DNA from: Rattus norvegicus
Lineage: Eukaryota; Chordata; Mammalia; Rodentia; Muridae
Assembly: GCF_036323735.1 (NCBI RefSeq)
Contig: NC_086027.1
Location: 91,334,662 to 91,398,661, forward strand
Direction: 5' to 3'
Length of the DNA stretch: 64,000 nt
The notes under the pieces were generated by a model that saw nothing but the letters and a program-made list of their open reading frames with translations, ran no database searches and had not been told where the DNA came from. Positions 25,893 through 37,680 of this stretch are shown piece after piece. The position numbers and the translations under genes were made by a program. How positions within the stretch are numbered: the first letter of the stretch is position 1; the number at the start of each line of letters is the position of its first letter.

Positions 25893-26332
25893 TGGGGTGG
25901 TTTGAATGGGAATGGCCCTGACAGGCTCAATGTTTGGTCAAAAGTTAGTGAAACCATTTAGGAAGGATTAGAAGTTGCAGGGGGTATGTCACTGGGGTGG
26001 ACTTTGAGGTTTCAAAAGCTCACACCAGGTCCAGTCTCTCCCTCTCCCCCTCCCCCTCTCCCCTTCCCTCCCTCTCCTCCTCCCTCTCTCTCCCTCTCCC
26101 TTTCCCTCCCCATCTCTCCCTCTCTTCCCCCCTCTCTCCCCAACCCACTGCCTATGGATCCAGGATGTAGCTCTCAGCTACTTCTCCAATGCCATGGCCA
26201 CCTGCCGCCATAGTCCTCCCATGATGATCATGAACTAAGCCTCTGAAGTTGTAAGGAATTAAATGCTTTCTTTCATCAGAGTTGCCTTGGCCACAGCGTC
26301 TCTTCACAGCAATAGAACAGTAGCTAAGGCAA
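25893..26332 (+). mobile_element. MaLR-like LTR interrupted by a pyrimidine tract
   Basis: Left part ggtggtttgaatgggaatgg and gtcactggggtggactttga; right part atgatgatcatgaactaagc, ttgccttggccacagcgtct and cttcacagcaatagaacag. Between them is an expanded C/T-rich tract (26036-26150). Family assignment is uncertain. Confidence 0.5.
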
Positions 26333-27170
26333 TCACCCTGCCATGGCCTGAGTGAAGACGATAAGCCTATTGAAAGAGATACTCAACTCGAGTGAGTTGC
26401 CTGAGAAAGGGTTCTTCCCTCTGTCATCGTGACCTTGACCATCCACAGACAGCTCCTTCTTAGACAAATTGTTTGGTTTAACGTTTAAGAACTTGTAAAC
26501 ATAATTACTAACCTTCATCCTGACCCAAACTGACCTCCTCCACCAGAAACCAGTGTCATAGCATTGTTCTTCAGAGCTGTGACAGATTTCAGAGGACTTC
26601 TTCATGTAAGCTAACAGGCTCAAATGAAATCAAAGGGGTTGTGTGCGTGAGCGTGTATGCCCAGGGCACTTACTAACCCAGTGTCATACATTCTGGAAAA
26701 TAACTTGGGCCTCTTTATAATCAACCCAGATCCAACATTTCCTCTTCTGTGTTGCTGGAGTGGCAACATTTGTCTGGAATACTTAACAGTAGCTGTCTTG
26801 ACCCTTGTAAGCCCAGTAACTGTAGCAATTCTCTCATCAGGTAACACTTAACAGTCTTGATTGACATGTCATCATTTAAAGACATGGGTCACTCTCAGCT
26901 CAGGGACCATATGGACAAACCAGGTGGGCAAATCAAATGTCCCCAGCACATGTTAACTTAGCGACCCCTGTTGGAACCCATGTTTTGGAGTGGGAAATTC
27001 TTGTTTCTGCATTTTGGGTGATAAAAGGCAGAGGAAAACGCAACACATGGAGAACCCCCACCATAGCCGCAGGTTCTGATTACAGATTAGGAGCAAGTGT
27101 TTCTAGACAGAAACTAACTGTGCTGTAGCCAGCCGTTCAAGGCTCAGCTCTGAAGGTGGCTTGCGAACTT

Positions 27171-27211
27171 CAGAGTTCCTGTGAGAAGGCTGTTCTCTTA
27201 CAGGAACTCTG
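27171..27211 (+). repeat. Strong short inverted repeat (hairpin)
   Basis: Left arm CAGAGTTCCTGTGAGAA (27171-27187), 5-nt loop GGCTG, right arm TTCTCTTACAGGAACTCTG (27193-27211). All 17 bases of the left arm pair with the right arm with one 2-nt bulge. It lies in unique sequence and I do not recognise a transposon end. Confidence 0.9.
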
Positions 27212-27604
27212 GCACCAAATTGCAAAGAAAGGGATGGGAACTACTATAAGCATTCTCAATAATGAGGTGAAACACCACATCAGTGTGGATCCCCCAACAC
27301 AGGCATCCTGGGAGGACAGAATTAGGAAGATGCCCCATTTGTTCCCTGTATGTGAAGACCCAAAGCCCTTGCTGTAGCTCTTGGGGCTTCTGACAACCCA
27401 GGTAGAGTGTGGCTGAGAGAATACCAGGGTTTAAAATTCCAGGTTCTAGGAGAGAGGTTCTGTTCACCTTTACCTTTCCTGATTTACATTGTTTGACTGA
27501 CATTTTGATATTGTGCTTTCACGACTTAAGCATGTTATCTTTCCTACTTCCTGTTCTAAGCACAAACCACTAATAATATGACCATAGCCATGTCTTTAAA
27601 CTAT

Positions 27605-27668
27605 ATAACATTTATTTGTGTGCATGAGTGTGTGCGTGCGTGCGTGTGTGTGTGTGTGTGAGAGAGAG

Positions 27669-27706
<38 letters not shown>

Positions 27707-27890
27707 CGAGAGTACATGCATGCACGTGTGGATACATGTGTCATGGTAAGCATGAGAAGGTCAGAATACAATTGCAGAAGTGGGTGCCCTCCCTCTACCG
27801 TGTGGGTCATGAGAATTGAAAGGCTTGGCGGTCGTCAGGATTGGCAGCAAATGTCTTTTCCCTCTGACCCATGTTCTCTGGCCTCCTGCC
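27605..27890 (-). mobile_element. B3-type SINE, antisense, with (GT)n/(GA)n
   Basis: (GT)n and GA runs (27628-27705), then agcatgagaaggtcagaata, gggtgccctccctctaccgt and ggcagcaaatgtcttttccc match the reverse complement of a B3/B2-like body. Confidence 0.65.
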
Positions 27891-28404
27891 CTTTCTTTAA
27901 AATCTGATGGTCACAATTCACAAACCCACTTCACACCTCCCCGCAACCCCTTGGGTTTCCACCTGGGCCTCTATTCTTTAAAGATCTGCATGTTCTGAGG
28001 TGTAGACACTGGCATTAGAAAGTGAAGAACATTTCAGAGATGTGTGTGCCTCCAACTTGAGACTCATTACCCAGCCATTTGAAACACAGACAGCTAGGCA
28101 CGCTAGCTACTGTCTCAGTGACTTTTGTGTCCCATATTCTGAAGAGGCTTCTTATAAACTCCCAGGCTTCTGGGGCCTGGGTGTCTGTCTGGCTTAAGAA
28201 CACTCCTCTTATCACATCTTTCTTTGCCCGAGGGCTACCAAGGGCAGTATTTACCAACTCCACAAGAATAAAGTATTCCTGAGGAGGTTCTCAGCCTGGC
28301 TCATTTTGAATGTCTGACGCTTGTTTGAGGTTTTGTTTAGTTGGTTGAGATCACAGGAGCAAGATGAGAAATTAACCCTAACATATGCATTTATTAAAAC
28401 ATTT

Positions 28405-28580
28405 TTTAAAAATTTTACTTATTTAATGTATGAGTACACTGTCGCTGTCTTCAGACACACTAGAAGAAGACATCAGATCCCATTAAAGATGGTGGTGAGC
28501 CACCATGTGATTGCTGGGAATTGAACTTAAGACCTCTGGCAGAGCAGCCAGAGCTCCTAACCACTGAGCCGTCTCTACAG
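28405..28580 (-). mobile_element. B2 SINE, antisense
   Basis: gtatgagtacactgtcgctg, cttcagacacactagaagaa and accactgagccgtctctaca. The flanking atgcattta and atgcatttt fit a target duplication. Confidence 0.9.
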
Positions 28581-29520
28581 CATGCATTTTTATCTTGCAC
28601 TTTTATTGACTCGCCAACAGCCTACCACTCCATCATTGTCCCATGTCCTTCCTGGCTCATGTGAGATATTTAGCAATGATAATGTGATTGGCACTTAAAG
28701 CAATTAAAACAATTCAAGAAACTACAATAAAGTTCATTATGAAAGTCAGCAAACTCCCCTTTCCAGAGACTTCCTAGCCCATGATAGAACCTTGCCATTT
28801 CTTCGGAGTTAAGATGTAGCAGCCTTAAAAGTTGTCTGCCATTGTGGGTTATGCGTGCAGAGAGAAGTCTGCAAAAGAGACACTGTTTGCTAGAGGGTAG
28901 AGAAACTCTCAGGGCCCAAGTGAGAGTCACAGTCACCTGCTAAAATATGCATTCCAACTCTCAGTGCCCAGAGCATTTGGACAGTCCAGAGCAGGACTGC
29001 AAGTTTGCACAGACCTCAGCACTGAGACATTCGGCAGCCCTGGTGTCTGAAGGCCAGAGCGGGGGGCGTCCAGCCAGTCTTTACAGATCAGCTTTCACGA
29101 ACGATTCTGATGTTTAGAATGTGCCCTAGTCACTAGCGAACCTAACCCACGCTAAAGGTCTAAGTGCAATGGCACACGTGGAGAGACGTCAGGTAAAAAC
29201 ACGGCATATGTCCTCAAATACGACAGAGATGGCATCTCTGTGGTAAGACGACAACTCGGTTGTTGTTTCTGGAGTGCGTCTTCCAAAACTAACAGTGAAG
29301 CAAGCAGCCTTAAGGCCTAACCTTCTGACCCTAATAACCACCCCATTTTAGCAATGACAACAAAAATATTTTTATATTAAGGAAAAAGTAAAGCAAATAC
29401 ATGGGAACATGAAAATACAGTCATTCCAGAGAGCTCCCAGAGAGAGGCTGCGTGTGGAAAAGCCCTGAGACCGGAGGTTCAACTGTTTGGTGTTCTAAAT
29501 TATCTGGAGGGTTTGGGCTT

Positions 29521-29610
29521 TTTGGTGGTGGTGGTGGTTTGGTTTGGGTTGGTTTGGGTTGGGTTTGGTTGGGTTGGGGTTTTGTTTTGTTTTGTTGTTT
29601 TGTTGTTCTG
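29521..29610 (+). repeat. G/T-rich tract with a canonical G-quadruplex motif
   Basis: GGT/GGGTT-rich sequence followed by (TTTTG)n. Five G-runs of three or more at 29546-29579, separated by 7, 2, 7 and 2 nt, satisfy the G3+N1-7 rule on the sense strand, so both DNA and nascent intron 1 RNA could fold. Confidence 0.8.
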
Positions 29611-29689
29611 CCTACTTGTATGTTTTGTTTTAAACTTCAAAGTTGATTTTTAAAAAGATGCCCCCTTTCCAAGGCTCAGTCTGTAGGAG

Positions 29690-29902
29690 ACCTGAATTCA
29701 GTCACTCAGAGTCCGTGTAAAAATCTGGGTGTGGCAGTATGTCCCTGTGATCTCAGCCCTGGGGAGGCAGCACCAGAAGGATGCCCGTAGCTCACTGACT
29801 AGCCGGTTTTGCTAAATCAGTGAACTCCTGGTTCAGTGAAAGACTTGTCTCAAAAACCAAGGTGGCGGTCAATAGAGAAAGACATTCAATATCACTACTG
29901 GC

Positions 29903-29905
<3 letters not shown>
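29690..29905 (+). mobile_element. B3-type SINE
   Basis: Contains the diverged B3 body (ctgggtgtggcagtatgtcc ... ctgtgatctcagccctggggaggcag ... gtctcaaaaaccaaggtgg) ending in the CA tail that has expanded into the adjacent satellite. Family assignment is from memory. Confidence 0.7.
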
Positions 29906-29943
<38 letters not shown>

Positions 29944-30706
29944 ATACACCACACACACACACCACACACCACACACACACACCACACACACCACACACAC
30001 ACAAACACACACCACACACACACATACACACACACACCACACACACACACATACACACACAGACCACACCACACACACACACACACACCATACACACACA
30101 CCACACACACACACCACACCACACACACACCACACCACACACACACACCACACACCACACACACACACCACACACCACACACACACACCACATACACACA
30201 CCACACCACACACACACACACCACACACACCACACCACACACCACACACACACAAACACACACCACACACACACCACACACACACACCACACACACACAC
30301 ATACACACACAGACCACACCACACACACACACACACCATACACACACACACCACACACACACACCACACCACACACACACCACACCACACACACACACCA
30401 CACACCACACACACACACCACACACCACACACACACACCACACACACACACCACACCACACACACACACACCACACACACACACACACCACACACCACAC
30501 ACACACACACCACACCACACACACACACACACCACACACACACACCACACACACACCACACACACCACACACACACACCACACACACACCACACACCACA
30601 CACACACACACACCACACCACACACCACACACACACACACACACACCACACCACACACCACACACACACACACACACACCACACCACACACCACACACAC
30701 ACACAC
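29906..30706 (+). repeat. 0.8-kb CA/CCA satellite with higher-order structure
   Basis: About 800 bp composed almost only of (CA)n broken by CCA, ATA, AAA and AGA variants. Rare variants recur at a fixed distance: ACAAACAC near 30001 and 30252, AGACCACACC at 30061 and 30311, CCATACAC near 30089 and 30337, showing a ~250-bp internal duplication. A 33-bp unit starting CCACACCACACACC repeats three times at 30613, 30646 and 30679. The tract sits on the CA tail of a B3 SINE. Alternating purine-pyrimidine DNA can adopt Z-form. Confidence 0.95.
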
Positions 30707-31959
30707 GTACACATAGCCACACAAGTGTGCGCTCATGCATAGACATACTCTATATCCCTCTTCATTTCCTTTCGTATTCCAGCAAGACTCCATAATGCAA
30801 CGTCTCTAATCTTCCCAGACACAGCTGTGGCATGGAGCTAATGTGTCCTGTGACTTCTTGTTGCCTTCTTATTGCCTTCCCTACTGACTGCCTTCTGGCT
30901 TGGGCATGGCTCTTCTCTCACGATCGGCTATCGATACTGCCCTGTGCCTGCCTTTGCCTTTCTTCTCACAGCTACCAATCCTAAAGACTTGCTTCATTTC
31001 TTCCCTGGACTTTCTCTTCTTCTGCTCTGAAGATTTCACTGTCTCGGTATCAATCATCCGGATGAGTAGCAGAAATAGCCAGTCAATCATCCAAATGTCT
31101 AAAATACCCAACTGTGCGTTGTTGTTGCAGAACTGTTGCTCGAAGCCAGGCACCCCACACGGCTGCTATCTTGCTGAAGGGTTTCCTTCTGGTCTGTTCT
31201 CAGCACCGTGGAGCACCACCGTTTTCCATCCCACCTCAGTTCCAAGTTTCATCTTTTCTTCGACTACTTTAATAGTGGTTAGATACTCTGCATATCTAAA
31301 TAATAACGTTCCACAGTCTGTCTCATGTATTTAGCACCGATGACAACTGCTTTTTCTCATAGCCATCCTTCCAGAACCTCTGTATCTGCAGCTGTGGCCT
31401 TGATGGCAGCCTTCCCATCTGGTGAAGACCACATGTTTCCCCATGATTTCTGTGTGTCTCTAGGCTGATATTTTATCGGTATCTTCTCCCTTTGATTTTC
31501 TGGGGTTTTGCAGATCAAAGTTCGCCAACATCTCGTGTTTCATAACTGCTCTTTCATTAGCGGGTCTGAGTGGGGTAGAATGCCTCTTGGTCACTCTCCT
31601 TTGGTCCTCTCCTTAGAATTGGGCAATCTTACCTCATAGACGTAATCAGTGTGGGGTGTTGGTGACATTATCTTGACCACTCTCAGTACACAAGAAGATT
31701 CGTTTAAAATATTGGCACTCATAATAAAGGATGGCCTCCGTTTCGTGTTCTCGGAACAGTTGCCAGGTATTTTGAGGAGATAAGCACTTTTTCCAAACCA
31801 GAACTGTGGGCGGATGTCATTCTAGAAGTCTTCATTATGTGCTCTCTGAGGTGAATAGTCCTCCCCGGCACAAAGGGATCAGCAACCCCAGCAAGTTAGC
31901 CATCTAATCACTACTCCCTGCACAATACCACTCTTCACCTTGGCATTAGCAATCCTGCT

Positions 31960-31961
31960 CG

Positions 31962-32016
<55 letters not shown>

Positions 32017-32194
32017 CCTGTCTCTCTATTTCTGTCTCTCTCTGTCTCTCTACTCTCTCTACTCTCTCTCTGTCTCTGTCTGTCTCTATCTCTCTCCTCT
32101 CTCTTCGCTGTATCTCTCTGTCTCTGTCTCTCTGTCTCTGTCTCTCTACTCTCTCTACTCTCTGTCTCTGTCTGTCTCTATCTCTCTCCTCTCT

Positions 32195-32257
<63 letters not shown>
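31960..32257 (+). repeat. Polypyrimidine (CT)n satellite with a ~95-bp duplicated block
   Basis: About 300 bp of C/T with rare A/G. The block ctctactctctctactctct ... gtctctgtctgtctctatct ... ctctcctctctcttc occurs at about 32049-32106 and again about 32144-32201. Long mirror-type pyrimidine strands can form triplex (H-) DNA. The Ser/Leu ORF is an artefact. Confidence 0.9.
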
Positions 32258-32260
<3 letters not shown>

Positions 32261-32440
32261 CCCACCCTTATTTCCATCTCTGACCCTCTGAGGAGACAAT
32301 CCTTTGACATTGCCCCTCCTCACACACACTCCCACACTCCCCTCCGCACTGCCCCCTCCTTTCTAGTGTCCAGGTCTCTTCTTCCTTGTAAACTTTATCC
32401 CTCACTCAGTGAACCATCAGGGTGCTCATTAATATGCACC

Positions 32441-32502
<62 letters not shown>

Positions 32503-32513
32503 TCTCTCTCTTT
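32441..32513 (+). repeat. (CT)n microsatellite
   Basis: 73 bp of almost pure CT, 185 bp after the larger CT satellite. Confidence 0.95.
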
Positions 32514-32861
32514 GCTACTCTGGCAAAATAAACTTGCTCAAATTCCACAATCTCCATGCAGTCAAATGAGGCTGCCTCTCTCTGATCCTTGAAAACTCTG
32601 TACTCTACTGGAATGTCTCCCAGTCTGCCCTCCTGTTTCATTTCCAGCGTCCCTGCTGCCGTTTTCATTCTCAGTGACTATGGCGAATGCGCTATACCCT
32701 CTTTTTGTCTGTTGTTTTCTGTCTCCTGCTGGGATAAATTATGTGTGCGCCTATGAAAATATTCCCTATCACATAAACGCATTCAGTAAATATTAAATGA
32801 ATGAGTGAAGATGTTGCTTCCAGATTTGTTGATGAATGTAAAGTCAGAAAGTAGGAAGACA

Positions 32862-32876
32862 TGGGTGTGTGTGTGT

Positions 32877-32925
<49 letters not shown>
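32862..32925 (+). repeat. (GT)n microsatellite
   Basis: GT run with one A interruption near 32881. Confidence 0.95.
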
Positions 32926-34191
32926 GTGGGGAGGGCAGGTGCTTTTAGACTGAGAAGATGTATCATCAGGTCAATGGTCCAAGCAGGTGATTTCTTCCAG
33001 GATCTTGTTTTTAAACCCCCAAAGCACCCTCAAGCACAGAGAAGATCGCCTGCCAACCGGATTCTTTCGTGTCTCACTGCCCAGCTTCTCTCTCTGAGGC
33101 CACATGTATTTTCTGCAATTCCCGTCCACTTCTACACAGAACACATTACACATTCCTCAGCCAGCTCTCAAGATGAGACCCACCCCCACCATCCACACTG
33201 TGTGCCAGGGTCTCCCTTGCTTAATTCTTGGGCCCATGAACCTGTGGGAGCTAAGCGGATGGTTTCCTCCTGGGAGAACAGTCCGTCTTTCCCGCATGCT
33301 GGGAAACTGGTCAGAACGTAGAAGGGTGAGATGTGACCTCCCTGAGAAGGTGAACTGAGTCACGCAAAGAGAGAATTGCAGTCAACACGTGTATGTTCTA
33401 AGCGCAGTTATGCACCAAACAACATAGGGGTTAGCAACTGCTTTGAGGATTTCAAGAAGAAAGGGGGGACCTAGGAACAGCTCCCAAACGTGCGAACTTA
33501 TCCAAGTGAAACTAGACAGGGTGAAGTGGCCACAGCAGCCAAAGTACCGTGTGGAAAAGCACAGGAATGTGGACAAGCAAGCAGCATCTGTGGGTGGGAA
33601 TAGCACACAACACTCCACTGGGGACGCAGGCCACCAAAACACTAACGCTCTAAGTTTATGAGTGCAGACGTGGCACTGACAGGCAACCGTGATAAGCAGA
33701 TATGCTCAACTGAGGAGCGGCATGATTCAATCGGAAGAGCTCGTTTTGGGTTCCTTACTGTCTCCAACTGGGCTATGCTTTTCAAACTAACTTCTGTCTC
33801 ATAAATATCACGGGAGTTAACAGTAATGCCTTTTGAAATGAAGCCGTCTGTTCTTAATACTTGATATGTCAAGGATTTTACCAAAGTGTGATCTGGGAGA
33901 GCCCATGCAGGTGAATATTTTAAGTATTTATTCAAGTGTAGTCGTCAACCTGCTTGTTGTGGTGGGGCTCTGGAAGAGTAAAGTTACCACAGCTCAAGTA
34001 TAATAAGACTGAGAGTAAAACAGGAAAGAGAGAGCCTTTGCTAAGTCACGGTTCTATATGAAGCGATGCATCTTACTATATCTATATAGTTCACACACTA
34101 AATCTATATGAGCCAACGCTACCTTACAACCGTGTTGCTTAGAACAAATCAACCAGGCCTATATCACATATAATAAAAGGCAAAATTTAGA

Positions 34192-34364
34192 GGATGGGGA
34201 TTTAGCTTGCCTAACAGGTATGAAGTCCTGGGTTCCGTCCCCAGCATTACATAACTGAGTGTGGGAGTGCACAGGTGTAACCCCAGCCCTTGGAAGGTGG
34301 AGTTGGTGGGTAAAGAGGTTTGGGGCAAGCCTAGAGCACACAAAACTTTAAGGACATTAAAATG

Positions 34365-34410
<46 letters not shown>

Positions 34411-34430
34411 ACGCACGCACACACACATAA
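34192..34430 (+). mobile_element. B4-type SINE with (CA)n
   Basis: ggggatttagcttgcctaac and gggttccgtccccagcatta (ID part) are followed by gtgggagtgcacaggtgtaa and ccccagcccttggaaggtgg (B1 part), then (CA)n at 34366-34408. Confidence 0.75.
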
Positions 34431-35352
34431 AAATTTTAAGAAGTTAATCCAGGGTTTCTTGTCCTTTATAAGGAGTGATTGTCACGATTTCTTGGCTTAT
34501 GCCCAACCCCACACAGCCTCCGACTCAAGTGGCATCATCTATTCTATTTGGGGAGAAGAAGTTTTGCAGAGTAGTGAACAGCGTTGGTGGGGCCCAGTTT
34601 AGGCACAAATGTACGTTTGCACCCTGGGTCTCCACACAGGCCAAACCCTGGTCAGAAAAGTCAATGGCTCTCCAAAATCTCCAAACTTCAGTGTGCTCAT
34701 TTCCCAAAGACAAGAAGACCCAGGCTCCAAAGGAGATCTGTGCTGGTCCTGGAATGAAAAGGGGATGGGAGAAGCCAAGACAATCTTAGCATCTTATACC
34801 TCAAAGGTCTGCCACCAGCAGCCACTGAGGGACCCCTCAGATTTGAGGTGTCTATAGAAATCCTCCAGCTTTAAGGCTTCTTCATCAAATGCCTTTAAAA
34901 CTTTCCTCTGTTTACTGTGACTTATGGTTTTTTTTTCTGCAGGGAAATCAAAGCTAAGTTAGTAGTTTTCCAAATGGAGAGAAATACCCTCTAAGAAGAA
35001 CTTAGCATGTCTATTCATTTTTAGAAAACAATAAACTATGGGAGTTCAGATGTGAAGTAGAAGACATATTCTCTATTTGAGATGAACATGAACATTTTAT
35101 TATTCTGGGCTTGCTTTTGGAGTGCTAATTTTGATTTTCAGAAAAACTATCCTAGATGGACTTTCTACTTTTATGGTTAGCTGTTAGCAAAGTAAAACAT
35201 GCACAGAGTAAAAACATAATAATAAAATACCCTTAACATGAAAAGCTGAGAACCAAAGCACACTCCTTCTCCTGGCTGCTCCTTCCCAAGTTCTGCTCCA
35301 GAGGGAAGCCAGCTTCAACTCCACAACAGCTATTTACCTCCATTGATTCGTT

Positions 35353-35356
35353 CTCC

Positions 35357-35411
<55 letters not shown>
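35353..35411 (+). repeat. (CT)n microsatellite
   Basis: Nearly pure CT run followed by cccc. Confidence 0.95.
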
Positions 35412-36224
35412 CACTTATCTGTGGATAAACCCTCAGAGGGGGTGAGACCTGATGAGCCACTCTCCCTTCCATGACAGGGTGTTGACAAGGCCTCTGTGCA
35501 GCTCTTGTGTGTGTAATCACAGCTTCTGTACGTTCAAGACTGAAAGACCTGCCAGGAAGTCAGTGTTCCACACCGTGCCACACCCTACTTCACCCCACTC
35601 TTTCATTCCTTCTGTTCCTTTCTCCATGATGTCCCTTGAGCCTTGGAAGGAGCAAGATAGATGCTCTGTTTACGGTGGCGCGTTTAACAGTTACGCATTC
35701 TCTATATTTGACTTATTGTAAGTCTCTGCATGCATGGCTGATCACTCTGACCAAAGGTGACAGCAAAAACATTCTGTAAGCATAAAGTTGGTTGTCCATA
35801 GGCAACTGATCAGCCGCACCATGTCCATTAAACAATAACATTAGCAGTTTCCCTACCTGCCAGGATCTGTTATCTCTCAAGTCACAAGCTTAGGGCTAGC
35901 TCTGCAGTTCTGGATATGAATTCTTTCTTCTGGAGTGGACATAAAATCCAACCACTAGGCAGCTGGTCACCACCATATCAGACTTGCTTCTGTGGTACCA
36001 GGGGGCCCATCCTGCTTGGCCAGACAGTATTACTGCATACAGGATCCACCCCTGAGGAAGACTGATGGCGTGTTCAACCTTTTGACATGATGTTTTCATG
36101 TCTAAAATTCACACTGGAGAACTGTACAGCCAGGTTAGCAAACGGGAGCTTCAACAAGCTCTCACAGTATAGGAAGCACATTTGTGACTTTGAATCAGGT
36201 TGCATGCAGCTTGCAGGCTGTGAG

Positions 36225-36300
36225 CTGGACACACCTGTGCACCTGGACACACCTGTGCACCTGGACACACCTGTGCACCTGGACACACCTGTGCACCTGG
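36225..36300 (+). repeat. 18-bp minisatellite, 4 perfect copies, E-box array
   Basis: Four exact tandem copies of CTGGACACACCTGTGCAC (36225-36296) followed by CTGG. Each unit holds two CACCTG E-boxes, eight in all, spaced alternately 8 and 10 bp. CACCTG (CAGGTG on the other strand) is the core recognised by ZEB1/ZEB2 and Snail-type zinc fingers. The lack of any mismatch suggests recent expansion or homogenisation. Confidence 0.95.
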
Positions 36301-36410
36301 AGCGTCTCGAGAACCTCAGATGCCTTAGTCCCGGTCAACAAGCCGGATGTTTCCTCAGCAACTGACCAGAGCAAAGGAGCACACGGCTTTCGTGTATAGC
36401 ATGATATACT

Positions 36411-36509
36411 TTTTTTTTTCTTTTTCTTTTTTTTCGGAGCTGGGGACCGAACCCAGGGCCTTGCGCTTGCTAGGCAAGAGCTCTACCACTGAGCTAAATC
36501 CCCAACCCC
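36411..36509 (-). mobile_element. ID element, antisense
   Basis: T-rich tail then ggagctggggaccgaaccca through gctaaatccccaacccc. Flanks catgatatacttt and catgatacacttt form a near-perfect target duplication. Confidence 0.92.
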
Positions 36510-36999
36510 ACATGATACACTTTAAAAGATTAAAGAGCATTGTTTAAAGTATTTTCTGAAAAAGCTAAGGAACCAGGATCCCCAGAAATCCAATTCTGAG
36601 TTTGGATTTTCTACTGCTTGGTGCATTCAAGGAGGTTTTGTTGTTTTTGGTTTTTGTTTTTGTTTTTGTTTCGTGAGGATTTACTGATTCCTGAAAACAT
36701 TGTCAGTAACATGATAGATTTTCTTTTAATGGACCTAATAGTACCTTTCTTTTACCTCTTAAGAAAAAAAAAAAACTCTAACAGATGATAAAGCCCACAG
36801 AATTTCACAAGGAGAACTAAGGAGGAGAGAGAAAGCAGAATGATGGACCCCTAGACTAACCTGGATTGGCCAGTGAGACTTTCTCTAGGCTAAGGAAAAT
36901 GAGAAAGAAACATCTGACACGTTGTACTACAGATTCTGCTCGCCCACCAAGAGTGCCTAAGATCAAGAAATCCAGTGACAGTCACTGATGCAAACATGG

Positions 37000-37413
37000 G
37001 AAGAATTTCAACTAGTTTAACCATTATGGAGATCGGCACAGAGGTTTGTCAACAATTAAAAACAGAACTACGGTAAGGAAGACCTACCCATGCCAATTCA
37101 GAGTGTATACTGCAAAGATTGCATGTCCTACCACACGTGGGCTTGCAGATCCGTGTCTACGGCTGCACAGCTTGAGATACCAAGGAAATAGAAAAGAGGG
37201 ACGGACCCTGACAGGGTGGCGCACATCGGAATCATCTTGCATTGCACAAAGGGATTATATTCATCTGTGTAGAACATTGAAATCATGAAAATGGCAGGAA
37301 AAAGGATGGATCTAGAAAGCATTCTATTAACCAAAGCAACAGGCTCAGAAAGAAAAGCATCTACTGTTTTCTCTCATATGTAGACCTGAGTTGATATTGT
37401 TCATAAGCCTGAA

Positions 37414-37469
<56 letters not shown>

Positions 37470-37680
37470 ATATGGACATAAACCATGAAACTAGGAAGGA
37501 GCTCAGGAGAAGAGATTTGGGGAAAATGGTGAGACCTATAGGGTACAGGAGATGTGAGAGCAGAAAGTGGGGGGTGGGTAGGAGTAGACAGAGCAGTACT
37601 AGGAGAGGGAGGTGACAGAGGACAGGGAGGAAGGGACACGGAATCAACAAAGACGTTTGATTTAAAAAAAATCACTGCAA
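37000..37680 (+). mobile_element. L1 (Lx-type) 3' region with (GT)n
   Basis: The last part of a decayed ORF2 (aaccattatggagatcggca, gaaaatggcaggaaaaagga, tggatctagaaagc, tttctctcatatgtagacct) is followed by the G-rich 3'UTR (tggggggtgggtaggagtag). (GT)n at 37419-37467. No intact ORF. Confidence 0.75.

Noticed and set aside
29906..30706. CRISPR-like regular spacing of repeats
   Set aside because: The short repeats lack unique spacers, and the genome is mammalian.
29820..30795. ORFs of ~280-320 codons on both strands (His/Thr-rich on +, Cys/Val-rich on -)
   Set aside because: They are the reading frames of a CA/CCA satellite. Every frame stays open because the repeat has no stop codons; no domain or real composition is present.
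31940..32569. 209-codon Ser/Leu-rich ORF
   Set aside because: It is translation of the (CT)n satellite.
36087..36399. ORF encoding repeated DTPVHL peptides as a repeat protein
   Set aside because: The peptide repeat arises only because the minisatellite unit is 18 bp, a multiple of three; nothing around it looks coding.
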